Below are positions 32,101-44,200 of a stretch of DNA of 64,000 nucleotides, in pieces. The stretch covers positions 1,178,001-1,242,000 of the forward strand of contig JAZGTN010000008.1 of the NCBI GenBank assembly GCA_037783415.1, in the 5' to 3' direction. Origin of the DNA: Leptasterias polaris. Lineage: Eukaryota; Echinodermata; Asteroidea; Forcipulatida; Asteriidae. How positions within the stretch are numbered: position 1 is the stretch's first letter; the number at the start of each line of letters is the position of its first letter. Under the pieces are notes generated by a model. The model saw nothing but the letters and a program-made list of their open reading frames with translations. It was not told where the DNA came from and did no database searches. The position numbers were made by a program, and so were the translations under genes.

Positions 32101-33700
32101 CTTACAAGTGAAGTAGTTCCATAGCCAGAACAACCTAACTACATAACATGTCAAGTCGATCGTTATGAACTTAGGCTACTTATTCTTATAATTATTTTGT
32201 CTATTATTAATATTAAGTAATGTATTATATAACATAACAAGCCTGAGCACCGTTGGATTCCCCGCAGTCGAGAACCACTGGTATCCAGATTTATACTGAA
32301 ATAAAGTCTCACACACAGTAAATGAGTAATATTACAAACAGTTGACATCGTAATGTATCGTAGGACGCCCTGTATTCAGGGCGTCCCTGAAATCGAGGCA
32401 AATCTTTTACCTCTCTGTGCGCGATGTAAACAGTCCCTAGATACAATTTTTGTGGTTTGACTTGCCAAGCAAAGAGTCTCCTCTCATTTGACCAAAACTT
32501 AGAAACATGTAAGGCTCCACTGGTTAGTTGCACTTGTAAATGCAAAAAGTTGTGGTATTTTAGGCATTTCTGCAAGGTACAAAAATATGTCATACTGTCG
32601 GGGCCATAAAAAGAAATTTCCCCACCGAAAAAGTTTCATCAAACACTTTTTCAATTCACAATTCACGATGATCAAATCATGTGACTGAACATTCTGCTGA
32701 GCATTCTGGGGGAAAAATACAGAGGCTTAAAGAAGCCACGTGCCTTATATCATTTTCTAATAGTCTGGATAATTTTTTTGTGTAACACTCTATCATTTTT
32801 GTTATTAATATTAAAATTTAAACATCAGCTTTGTGATTCGATTATCACTGTTTATTTATATGCTTTATTATAAATGTTAAGAAACATAAAAAGACACAAA
32901 ACTAAATAAAAATAAGATTTGAAAGCCAAGAATTATTTACATTTTTTTATTGTTTATTTTTTTTTTAAGTTTTTGAAAAATACCATGGTTATTTTTAAAA
33001 CTAAATAAAAAATATGTTGAATAAAATGAAGAAAACTGCTGGCTATAGAGTCATACACTCTCAGTCTCACAGAACACTTGTAGTCACTGCAGATGTTTCT
33101 TCCACGTATGGCTTCACCTGGACACCATACTTTCTTGTTTGCATCGAAAACAGGTCAAACTCAAAACAAATGGGACGCTATTGAAGTCATTGAAGATCGG
33201 TGCGTGGTGTGAAAATTTCAATGTCCATCACGTTTTAATATATGTTTGCATATTTCTTATAAACAAAGGAAGGTAATTAGGGCATCAGTTGATTATGGAA
33301 TATTTTAATTTTTTTTCAATTCAAAGAAAAAGGCATACTACATCGAAAACCGGACAGGGGAGGATACATTGTTTAATGTCATTGTTAGTCATGTGATGTA
33401 ATAGTTTGATAAAACAAAGACATTTGATTGTTTTGATTATTTGCCTAACTAAATCCAAACCAACTACTACTGTTGCCTTAAATAAGGCATAAATAATAGT
33501 TAATACCACCGTGTCACACTCACAAGGTGCCATGCACACGTACGTACACAACAGTGCTTCTAGAAACTACTTACCCTCTGCAAGATACCGGAAACAACAT
33601 CCACGGGAATTTCTGGGAATCGCCGTTGGAGCACTTTTAAGCTATCGGCCTTCTCATCCGTGAAGATCGCCCCTTTGCTACCTCTTCCAGCGATGGCCAT
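20198..33700 (-). CDS. TAB2: TAB2/TAB3-like TAK1-binding adaptor (6 exons)
   Basis: Exons on the minus strand: 33575-33700, 30661-31663, 28855-29003, 28349-28442, 23330-23434 and 20198-20340. All are GT-AG, phases close, and the protein is 539 residues. Residues 20-60 form a CUE ubiquitin-binding domain containing [16 protein letters not shown] and ending in AMYMYGD, like the vertebrate ...RYLYGEGD. The middle is Ser/Thr/Pro-rich and probably disordered. A coiled coil follows ([20 protein letters not shown], then [19 protein letters not shown]), matching the TAK1-binding coil. The C-terminal NZF finger (514-537) has Zn ligands C516, C519, C530 and C533. Family role: links K63-linked polyubiquitin to TAK1 (MAP3K7), upstream of NF-kB and JNK. 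It is shorter than human TAB2 (693 residues), the loss being in the disordered middle. The family call is firm; invertebrates usually have one gene ancestral to TAB2 and TAB3, so the symbol is nominal. Confidence 0.94.
21891..22678. mobile_element. CAGGG-ended hAT-like MITE split by a TTAA MITE (TAB2 last intron)
   Basis: It begins CAGGGCTTGAACTTGGGG and ends TAAAATTCGAGCCCTG. The family interior is interrupted at 22191-22545 by another element plus its TTAA duplication; removing that restores the order seen in the copy at 59796-60150. Confidence 0.65.
22191..22545. mobile_element. TTAA-flanked foldback MITE with long near-perfect hairpin (355 bp)
   Basis: The ends are CTCTTTCGCTACGG and CCGGAGCGAAAGAG, with TTAA on both sides (22187-22190, 22546-22549), which fits piggyBac-type ends. 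Within it, about 60-70 bp from GGCTCACAGAAATGTCCCG to GTAGATAATTC is mirrored almost exactly on the other side of a loop of about 30 bp, the arms differing mainly by a roughly 10-bp CACAGCGGCT indel. If transcribed it would fold into a long hairpin. Confidence 0.8.
23678..23971 (-). mobile_element. SINE type 2, head-truncated copy
   Basis: The body matches the 15241-15667 SINE (GACGCTCAAGGCGCTTCAACA, GGTTTACAAGGTG, GCGCAATATGCAGCC). The tRNA-like head is lost where the next MITE begins at about 23972. Confidence 0.75.
23972..24317. mobile_element. Kolobok-like MITE abutting a second one at a shared TTAA
   Basis: It starts GTGTACAACATTGGTA and ends TACCAATGTTGTACACACTCT, followed by TTAA at 24318-24321. 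That same TTAA is the left flank of the next element, so two related MITEs stand end to end. The left flank is SINE sequence and lacks a clean TTAA. Confidence 0.75.
24322..26227. mobile_element. Kolobok-like MITE interrupted by a 1.56-kb DNA transposon
   Basis: Left end AGGCCCTATACACTATTGG after TTAA; right end CCAATCCTGTATAATACCT before TTAA (26228-26231). Excising 24597-26152 and one TA gives a continuous element of 348 bp that matches, in reverse orientation, the intact copy at 56041-56395. Confidence 0.85.
24597..26152. mobile_element. TA-flanked non-autonomous DNA transposon, 1556 bp (Tc1/mariner or pogo-like)
   Basis: The inverted ends begin CCGTATTTTCCTGCGGATAA and extend to about 25 bp. 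TA is duplicated on both sides (24595-24596, 26153-26154). No frame inside resembles a transposase. Near each end the motif CAATCGTCAGCAGA(A/C)AAGACGCA occurs in the same orientation rather than inverted. A small repeat, GCGGCATTGTTGGAATGAAA, is present three times at 25813-25915. Confidence 0.85.
26385..26425 (+). repeat. Retroposon 3' tail (GCGCTTTATAAGCAT plus ATT repeats)
   Basis: GACAGGCGCTTTATAAGCAT followed by an AT-rich (ATT)n tail resembles the shared SINE tail. The upstream body is not recognised. Confidence 0.45.
26600..26935. mobile_element. PIF/Harbinger-like MITE, 336 bp
   Basis: GAGCAAGTTCGAGTGCGCAC at the left is mirrored by GTGCGCACTCAAACTTGCTC at the right (19 of 20). TTA flanks both ends (26597-26599, 26936-26938). 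A 3-bp TTA duplication is the PIF/Harbinger signature. The interior is rich in GTCGAC and GGTCGACC blocks. A related diverged stretch appears at 8570-8700. Confidence 0.75.
28785..28850 (+). repeat. Retroposon tail with (ATT)n, abutting a TAB2 splice donor
   Basis: TATAGAGCGCCATGTAAATG followed by about eight ATT units ends at 28849, only 4-5 bases from the 5' splice site of the TAB2 exon at 28855-29003 (minus strand). On the gene strand the intron begins GTACCTTAATAATAAT. Confidence 0.6.
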
Positions 33701-35232
33701 AACTCAGCTGGGAACGTTTACATACAATTAAACGTCAGTATGCAACACATGACTGTCTCTGATAATTTCGATAATTTCAATAAGTTGCAGAAAATTTGCT
33801 TTAAAACTCCATTATAACTTATTACAGTACACCATTAATGCACAGTTTCACACGTAAACCATGTATTTCTACGTACATATTATGTCTGACGTGAAGTTCA
33901 TCAGCTCAGTACACAATGGTGCCCAATAATATGGTGAAGCAATACTCAATAGGAATTCCCCGCAGTCGAGAATCACTGGTATCCAGATTGTTGTTGAAGA
34001 TAAAGCAAACATAGAGGGCGCCATACAGCTCTTCTGGAGAGGGGAGGGGGATCGGAGGTGGGGGGAGAAGGAAAACCCCGCCCCCAATAATGGAGGTGAT
34101 GGGGGGATAATCATAAAATAAAATAAAATAACTCCCGTTCCAGGTTACAAGCTTGGCTATTAAACTGTAAACAATCAACACCCTTTGTTCTTATTGGAAA
34201 CAATTCTTTTCCCGTCCAGTCTGCTTTTCAAAAAAAATTCTTGTTGATTCACTTTGAAGCTTGAGTCGATCCTTGCTCTATGCCCATATATAGGACAACT
34301 GCAGACTAGATCGAGACAAAAACAATGTGTGTTTTTTCCCCCAGTGTACTGGAAGGGGGCAGAGACCATTAGTGTATACGGGAATATTTCCATAAATATT
34401 TGCAATAATTTTACAGTCTATAATTAATTAAGCAACAGCAAATGTTTGCTGTCATGCTACAATTCGCTTTGCTCCATACGCATGAAAAACAGTTTCCTTC
34501 TTTAAGTTCTTATTGACAACACAAGAATATTACAAGAAGCACATTCTTTTATTTCTGAATTGTTTTATTAAAGCATGGGAAAGTACCGATTAGTGGCAGG
34601 ATGAACCATCATCTCTGCATCTTGTACACTTATTCAGCATTGGTTTATAGGAGTTGGTTTGAGGAATGATATTTCCACAAATATTTGCAATAATTCTACA
34701 CAGTCACCTACTATAAGTATAAGCAAATGCAGCAAATATTTGCATTTTGAACCTGGGAGGCAATAAAAACTGTCAATTTATAAATGGGAATAATTGCATA
34801 CTCATAAATGCCGATCTTTCCTCCAGGTTGGTTGGAAATATTTACTTAAATGCTTATTGAAATATTTTCAACTTGTGGCTACTAGCAAAGCCGTCATATA
34901 TTTTCCGAAAATATTTAAGTATATGTGGTTGTATGTCCTTTCAGAGCCACCGTAGGTCGTATCCTAATAGGTGGCTACGGCTATGGCTGGATCACCCCGT
35001 TTGCGTTGAAGCATGTCCCTAGCAACATCTTTAGCAACAGTCGTAGCCGTAGCATTGACCTTACTGGAGAAAATTATCAAACAAACACTTGTTTACTGAA
35101 AAATCGTAAAAGAAAATGGCCGACGAAAAGGAGGGATTGTGAGTCTGAGAGAGACGTTCATAAGTTGTGTTGGTATTTTTTCCCTACACATGCCATCTCT
35201 GTAACGGATTGAGTCGACACAATTAAAGAATC
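33701..35232. promoter_or_regulatory. Divergent TAB2/SOBP upstream region
   Basis: Start codons of TAB2 (minus, 33700) and SOBP (plus, 35233) face away from each other, 1,532 bp apart. The space must hold both 5' UTRs and core promoters unless unseen upstream exons exist. It contains no strong CpG island. It contains a repeat (ATTCCCCGCAGTCGAGAA...ATCCAGATT, 33953-33989, also at 32254-32292), an AAATATTTGCAA motif repeated several times around 34394-34746, and an inverted repeat at 34966-35056. ATGGCCGACGAAAAGGAG followed by GTGAGT at 35115-35143 could be an alternative first exon. Confidence 0.45.
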
Positions 35233-38200
35233 ATGGAGCCTGAAAACATTTCTGAAGATTCCGGAGAAAAAATTCAGGTGAAAACAGAGCCACGGGAAGA
35301 CATGAAGGTAAGTTTACATGACGACTGACGTCTGTCTGGACGTATCGACTGAGTGTCACCTAGCTGGTCACAGTGTCAGTGTCAACCGTCATGACCGTCC
35401 GTATTTAATAATAAAGTACAGGCGTAAGTTGCAAAATGTAACGTTGAATTGATCATGATGGAGATTGTTCACACAATGAATGATCATTGTTCATTTCTGA
35501 CGTCCTGTCTGCCAAATAGAGGGATGTCAATGAAGCACTATAAAATTCCTGCAAGCATGAAATAGCCGTCGTCAGTGTACCCAAACCGTAACAAGTCATC
35601 ATTATCTGAATTGAATACAGGTCAACTCGTACGCACGCAAACTCGTACGCACACCAACCCGTACGCAAGTTTAATGCACTAGTACTACGTGTTTACACAC
35701 ATGACACAGGTAGAAGGTTTTGCCGATTTTATATTTTTTTGTTAACTCTTTCAGTGCCAAACTCGTACATGTACGAGGTATATTTGTTAGTTCGAAAGTG
35801 CCAACCTCGTACATGTACGAGGTAATGTTCATACTTAAAATCGCCACCCCTCGTACATGTACGAGGTTGAGTAAACATGTTATCACAAGCACTGACAAGG
35901 GGGCGCTCTCGCTCTTTCTAATGGTACCATTTTTATTCATGTACGACCTGTATTATTTGTTTTCTTCTTCGAATTCTTGCGGGAGGGCGTAGTTTCGCTT
36001 TCGGCTTGTGGGAAAAGATGGCGGCGCCCAGTAAACGAGCGAAAAAGTGCGGAATTCCCCTGTGTGCAGGACAGTGTTTCAGGGTGTATCACTATGTGTG
36101 TGACTACTATTGACTTTCGAATGTACCAAGGATATAACAGAGAGCAAGATACAACAAGTTTGGTGATCAAAACTTATTTACTTTTTTTTACAGAATTTTG
36201 ACAATTAAAAAATAAACGCTCGAAGTTGGGCACTTTAGGGTTAAACTTTTGAAATGTCGCGGGCACTGAAAGAGTTAATGGAAATTCTCCTCAGTTACAA
36301 TGTAAATTTGTTTTAAAAGATTGGCCCTTTGGATATTTAATGAATGTTGAAATCGGACGGCAGTTAGTGCCTAAGTTATGATAGTAAATAAATTTAGAAA
36401 ATTGTGGAGTTTTTTCGTATGGATATATGTTGAACTGTCATAGTTAAATTTGTTTTAATTACTGACATACATGTATCTTTCTTGGATCAGAATGTGTTTG
36501 TCATTTGGACAATTAAAAAAACCGGTGGCTTTTCCTGAAGTGAATTTTGTTATTTAGCCCTAGAAATTTGTGGATTTTTTCCCGTACGGATATATGTTAA
36601 AGTGTCATAGTTAGTTTGTTTTAAATTACTTAAAGTTCTTTCTTGAATCAAAATGCTTTTTGACAATAAAAAAAATGTGTACCGGTAACTTGGCTGAACT
36701 GAAGTTTTAACCAAAAACTGCAAATGTTACCAAACGTATACCTTTTTGAATAAAATAATTCCCACTGTCGTAATACACGTCACCTAAGAAATACACCTGC
36801 GTACGAGTTTGTGTGTGTACGGGTTGGTGCGTGTACGAGTTTGTGTGTACGAGTTTGTGTGCGTACGAGTTCGTGTGTGTACGAGTTGGTAGTCGCACGA
36901 GTTGACCAATTGGCGTACGGGTCGGCATGCGTACGAGTTTGCGTGTGTACGAGTTGACCTGTTTCCAGACTTCCTCTGAATTTGAATCTGAATTTTATAC
37001 TCGGCAAAGTTGGATGTCATAAAGTTCAATCGTACCTTTCTTTGCCATTTTGTTTTTCCTCATTGCACACTAATCACAAATTACAATTAGGCCCAGTAAC
37101 TTGGGCGCTGTACTCGTTTTTTTTTCTCTCTCGAAATGTTGACATCTGCTGTCATACTAAAGCGCCCCGGCGAATGATTGTTTGTAGATACGATTGAAAA
37201 CCTCAATTTGCTATGATTTTGCAAACATCCAGCCACAAAAAATGCCTCTATCTCAGAGTCAGAATGACAAAAATACAGGGCCCACAGTGTTCATTTTGGT
37301 ATCTTTATTGAGGAAAGTAAAAACTAGATACGTTTATTAATATAAAGTCAGGGTTCTGCCCACGGTGGTTGGTGCCGGAAAACCCGCCCGGTACTCATGA
37401 TTCCCCGACCACCACTGGCATAATTTTTTCTTTTTCCGACCACCACACATTTTTCAATTTGTGTTGCCCATTTCCTTCAAAATATTTTGAACAACATGTA
37501 AACAAAATTATTTACCAGTAAAAAGTTTCATCCAAAGTTTCAAGTAGCCTACTGTACTTTTTTGGTTTGAGTCTATTTTAATGATCCAGGATCGAGCATC
37601 CCTCCCGCCTGTTCGATGTAAATTATATCCAACGATCTAACGAAACCCGCATTGATTTCGCAATGGTTTCCAGTCACTCTGATTATAGCTTTATGCTTGG
37701 AATAACATGATACCAGTTTCATCATGCACATGTTGCGTACCCTATTCTAAAGCGTTTAATACAACGGAAAATGAACTACAGAGTAGACGCTGTAAATTGT
37801 TTTCCCATGGCGGTAAAGGCGTGCGCGCACTATGGAGGCCTAATACATTCAAGGCACAGCTACCTGCAGGAAGGGCGCATATGTGTGTAACCACTCCGTG
37901 CACGATCGAAAGGAAATTGACTTGACCGAACTAGGAAAAAACTTTCTGTACGCTTTACAAATTGTTCACGAACTTTTGAATAAGTTTGCTGTTTAGTTTA
38001 GGCTATTGAGTATTGTCATTCATTGTTACAAGTAGGTGTTGTAAAAGGTAAGACCTCATCTTATATTTATAAGTGGTCTTTGACCCTGTTTTCTACTGCC
38101 TCTACCCCGCCCAGGCCCCCTGCCCCTCCCATCTGCCCCGCCCCCTCCCCGGCCACCTTTTTTTCCGGGCACTAAAAAAATCCTTGGCAGAACCCTGTAA

Positions 38201-41200
38201 AGTGAAAATTTCCAAGAGCGTTTCATAATTAAATAGTAATAATTATAAAATTTAACGAAGTTCAATTTTACATTGTTAACCCTCCTACTGTTCGCAACAT
38301 TTTCAAGTGAGTTGACCAACCATTTGAAACCATTCAACTGCCAAAGTTGTGTATGGTGGCACAACTGTGCACAGAACTAACTATGGTGTTCTAAAGACGA
38401 CAGATATGCGTCGCGTCGTGCCGTCGCGTCGCCTATTCCGTCGTCCGTCGCGTCGTCCGTCGCGTCGTGCCGTCGCCCGTCGCGTCGTGCGTCGCGTCGT
38501 GCCGTCGCCCGTCGCGTCGCCTGTTTTTCAATTGATTTGCATGGTGACTTGGACATCCGTCGTCCGTCGCGTCGTCCGTCGCGTCGTGCCGTCGCGTCGT
38601 CCGTCGCGTCGTCCGTCGCGTCGCCCGTCGTGTCGTCCGTCGCGTCGCCCGTCCGTCGCGTCGTGTCGTCCGTCGCGTCGTGCCGTCGCGTCGTCTGTCG
38701 CGTCGTGCCGTCGCGTCGTCGTCCGTCGCGTCGTGCCGTCGTCCGTCGCCTGTTTTTAAATTGATTTGGACCTTATTTTCGCCAAAACGTTCTTCACTTT
38801 TCTGTCAATTGGTGGCGCTCTTTGATTATTTCCGTCGAAGTGAGTCTGATGAGGTCGTCGAGATTCTAGATGGCAGATGTGTATAGTTTGATCAATCCCT
38901 GCTTGCCGTGTCATCTCAACAATATCCTTTTAATTGTAAAAACATGTCAAGTATTAGTTTTTACTACCTCGGCCTCCCTACCATGCCTACTAGCCTGTAA
39001 AATAAAGCAATGTCAACAGCAGCATCGTAGGAAAAATACTACCTAAATTATTATTATTATTTATTTCTTTTTTTTCTTTTGAGTGGAGCTCTTATAGACT
39101 CCGTTTATTCAACTCAAGTATATACATCTCCTATGGAACATTAAAGCAAGTACTGATAGATCAGTACACAAGTACATATAGGTTACTAGAAACTAAAGGA
39201 CAATGAACAAAGTTGATACAAACAAAGGCAAGATCAAAACATGAAAAAGCAACCTAGTACAAGTAAAAAGATTAAAATTAAGGCCTACACAAAGGACAGT
39301 AACTGAGAGGTGACAAAATTCGATTTTGATCAGAACATAAACTTTGGACTCTCGTCTTCATTGAAAGTACACAGGAATTTGTACAATTTGTTAAAATTAC
39401 TTGTTTGGAGCCTATTCCTCTCCCTTAGTAGAAATGATCTGAGAGTTTCTTTGAATTGTAGGTCTTGATAATGTTTGTGTTTGTGATAACGTTGTCCTCA
39501 TTGAAGACCAGATCACACCGGATTCTCCAAATAACATTGATCATCATGCCAACAATTATCATAGATACAAATGACAAATTCATACATAAAATTCTTATAC
39601 AATCCCTCACCTGAGACAAAAGAAACGGCAGCCAGTTTGTTTCCTAATTAAAAATTTGACGTATAACCAGGGTTCAACCACCTCATTACAGTATAGAAAC
39701 AATGTTCGACAGTTTCAGTGTCGGATTTACAGAAAGGACAGTCGACTGTATCTATGATTTTCATGCGTTTAAGTTTATCTCGGGTTGGCAGAATCCTCAG
39801 CTGTGATAAAGTCTTAAAAGGTGTCCTTGTCTTTGGCATCCATAATAGCCCAGTCGAACTTATCAGTGAGGCCTAAAATCGAGGCCCACTTTTCCTGTGC
39901 TTTTGGAAAAACAAATTATTTGACCTTCAATGATTTGTACATTAATTTTGTGGTAATTTTAGAAAAAGGTACCAAACCCTGATCCCCATGGTCAATTTGG
40001 AACTGAGCCACCTGCTTGGATGGTTATTAGCCCACAACGTTTTTCTTTGAAGAGGACAGGATTGATGTTTTGTTCGAAGACGTTTAGCTATGCGTCCAGC
40101 AGTGATACGATTAATTTTACACTTCAAGGTTCAAGGTTCAAGGTTCAAGGTTCGTTTATTTCCACAGTATCAAAAAAGCAAAAGGCAATAATAAATACAT
40201 CAAAAGTAATGCAAAGTAAATGTTTTACAGCATAGGTTTGAAGAATATTACATGTAAACAAAAAAAGCATTATGTGACACTGCAGAGGGATCCATTTAAA
40301 AAGCAAAGCTTGTAGGCAATGGTCCCTATAGTGACATGCATATGCATTGAGATTAAAAAATAATGTTAAGTGAACCGTGGAGGTCCGTGGTCGAGTCGAG
40401 CCACCAATAAACAAATATAATAGCAATGCACATGCATGTTACAAAGAAAAATCAGCAAACACTATAATACAATCAAATAACGAGCACAAACAATGGACTA
40501 GGACTAACACAACAATCAAACACAACAATCTTGCTGGTCAGCAATATAGTATCGAACGAAATCATGAGTGATGCAAAAGCACTGACAGCGTATCCCTCGA
40601 TGGATTTAACATAGTGTGGCTATGGATGATAGTACTACACCATGGATCCCATGTAGGAGACCACCCGAGTCTGCACTGGGGTATGGTTCAAAATACAATG
40701 TGCATCTGTAAAAAACTCATCAACAATAAGATTTCAGTATATGATCAGCTTTAAAGACACGTTTAAAAGTAAACAAGCTTTTGGAGGCTTTAAGTTTTTC
40801 ATTAAGCATGTTCCAAAGCATAGGTCCCTCATGTTTAATAGTTTTAAGAGCGAGGGAAGTACGAGTGTAAGAAATGTGATAATTAGAAGCTTGGCGGGTG
40901 AAATGGGAATGTACATCTGAGTTTAAAGAAAAAATTGATTGAATAGCAGCAGGTAAATTTTTACAAGTGAGTTGATACATGAGGGACCCAAGCTGAAGAC
41001 AATAAATATCATTCACTTTAAAATTGCATATTTATGGAAAAGGGGATCTGTATGTGCGTTAAATTCAGCAAAATTAATGATACGAAGAGCTCGCTTCTGT
41101 AAGAGAAGAAGTCTATTAGGATTGGTAGCAGAACTTGATCCCCATGCAAGTATCCCGTAGTTAAGATAAGAACCGATCAATGTATTATAAAGAGATTGTA

Positions 41201-44200
41201 AAACCAGTTCAGGCATAAAATGCTTGATCCTATTGATCACACCAATATTTGTAGCAATAATTTTACACTGTAATCAACATGACTATTCCATGATAGTCTA
41301 CGGTCAACAAAAAGTCCTAGAAACTTGCAACAATCAGTTTCCAGTGATTTCAATGTCATTAATCTTTATAGGACTTGGAAGGTCTCTGACTGAATTACTG
41401 AACAACATGCAGTTAGTTTTAGTGATATTTAGGGATAGTTTATTGACCGTAAACCAGGTGGCAACTAGTTTGAGCTCATTGTTAACAGTGTTTACAAGAT
41501 AGTCAAGGTAAAGAATAAATTAGAGTCATCCGCAAATAATATAAATGAAAGCACACTAGAAGAATTTGTGAAATCATTAATGTATATGGTGAATAACAAA
41601 GGCCCGAGGATTGATCCTTGAGGTACTCCATAGTAAGGACATCAGACTCAGATTTAATGCCATTGACGGAAACATATTGTGGCCTGTCTGAAAGATAACT
41701 CTTAAACCATTCTAGGGGAATTCCACGGATACCATAGTTGGGAAGTTAGTGCAATAGTATTTGAGGGTCTATTGTATCAAAAGCCTTTGAAAGATCAAGG
41801 AACACCCCCAAGTATGATTGGAGTCATCGATAGCATTAGTAACTTTATCAATAAAATCAAGGAGTGCATGAATGGTTGAATGTTTGCTACGGAAACCAAA
41901 CTGTTGATTTGTTAAAATTTCAAACTTATTCAGAAAATTAATGGTACGGGCATAGACACATTTTTCAAAGATCTTTGAAAAACATGAAAGAATAGAGATG
42001 GGCCTATAATTGGATATATTGTTACGATCACCCTTTTTGAAAACTGGTGGGACTTTAGCAATTTTTATTTCTGATGGAACAATGCCAGTCGTAAAAGAAG
42101 TATTGACAATATGAACAAGTGGTTTACTTATGGCAAAAATTGACTTATTGATAATGGAAATATTGATCAGGTCATGACCAGAACTTTTTTTATTTTGTTA
42201 ATTTTTTACAATGTCCAAAATTTCATGTTCAAATACTGGAGTAAAAAAGAAGGAATTAAAATTAGGGTTGGGCATATAATCAGCAAAACTAAGGGGTGAA
42301 TGAGTAGGTTGGATGTTTTTAGCAAGGTTGGGACCAATATTGATAAAGTATTGATTAAAATGATTGGCGATTTGATTTGGGTTGTCAATTAAATTCCCAT
42401 TAACAATGATGCTGTTAATACCATGAGAATGGGTATTTTTATTCAAAACAGAATTTATAACCTTCCAGGTATTACGGATGTTATTTCTTTCTTTTTCAAA
42501 CTGAAGGGAATAGTACTTTTTTTTACAAAGACGTAGAAGGCTAGTCAAGGTGTTTTTATACTTGATATACTTGCATTTATGTGAGGTTGTAGGGTTGGAC
42601 AAGTACTGACGATACAATTTATTCTTTTTCTTAATAGATTTGAGGAGGGAATGTGTAATCCAAGGGGTAGTTGAAATATGATTAGATTTGGTATTGTTGT
42701 TTTGTCTAACTAAATGTGTATTTTGATCGTACAGAAAAATAGAATTATCCAGAAAAGTATTATAAGCAGTATCAGGATTATTACAACTAAGGACATTGGT
42801 CCAGTCAAAAGAGTGTAAGTCGTCAATAAACTGTTCAAGGTTCACATTAGACACATTTCGAGAAAAAGGTAAATTGTGATTATGAGAAGAACTTGAGTTT
42901 GGAGACTGAACGAACATAAAAATTGGCAGATGATCTGAGATATCAGAGATTAAAATACCAGATTTTGAGGAAGGAAGAATATTTGATAAAAAATTATCGA
43001 TAAGTGTAGCAGAAGTATCAGTAATAGGTGTGGGCATATGGATTTGAGGGAGGAAAGAGTGAGCTGTAAATAAGTCGATAAAGGACTGGGAGCTATAGAT
43101 TGGTTGGAATTAGTAAATTTATGTTGAAATCACCTGATCACACTTGATCCTAGCCAATTCCTTAAAGGTAATTAGTCTGTTATTTTTAACAACATGTTGA
43201 AATTTGATGATGTTATTCTTTGTTAAAACAGGACTCGCTAAATCGTTATCCTTATTAATCGCAACCACTGAATTATGCCAGAGAGGGATATTCATTACTT
43301 CCAAAACTGAGGTGAATTCTGGTCTGAAAACACCCCCTGATTTTTCGTAGGCTGCAAAAAGGTCCATATAAAAGGGAGTGGTCTGCAGTGACTTTTTCTT
43401 GGTTTTACCAAACACATACCAACCAAGATTATGGCTTTCGCCGGGTTTCTCGATCCAATAGTTAAAGAAGGATTTCCATTTACCATTACTTTTGATATAA
43501 TACTCAACCACATCAGTTTTAGACTGCGTAACCTGACCCTGACGTCCAAAAGACCTGTCCCTCCCATGTATCGAGGTCCGGTGATAGTGGCACGCTTGAT
43601 TTTGTCCGGTTTACCTGACCAGTAAAAACTAAAAATAATGTTTTCTATTTTCTTTACACACTCTCTTTAGAAATAAAAACCGTGGCATCATCGGCATGCT
43701 GGATAAATTTAACACATTCAGTTCCACCATGGTTCCACCTGGACACTGAATACCATGCAACCCATTATTGATTCTAATTAGAGTTCCTAAACCTTCTGCA
43801 CAGACTGCATATAACAATGGAGACAGGGGACACCCTTGTCTGATACCTCTACTTATTTGGAAAGGTCTGCCAATGAAGTTATTTACAATGACGCAACTCT
43901 CAGGATTACTATATAAAAGCTTGATCCATTGAATGAATTTGGGGGGAATCCCCATTTTCTCAAGCATGGTAAACATATAATTCCAATTAATTCTATCGAA
44001 AACCTTCTCCTGATCGATGCTTAAAATAGCTGCTTCCTTATTGTTCCAATTATAATCTATGCTATCACGCAAAAGTGTGAGGTTGTCGTGATTTTTTCTC
44101 CCCGGTACACCACATGTCTGTTCGTCACCTATTATGAAAGGCATGGCCCTTTTTAACCTATTTGTGAGAACTTTGGCCAACAGTTTGTAATCTACATTTA

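Noticed and set aside
36707..37029. Open frames with Thr/His/Asn/Tyr repeats
   Set aside because: Produced by GTACGAGTTTGTGTG minisatellite repeats in the foldback arm.
38349..38764. Arg/Ser/Pro-rich open frames (SRRPSRRP repeats)
   Set aside because: All frames stay open because the DNA is a CGTCG minisatellite; this is the arm of the foldback element, not a gene.
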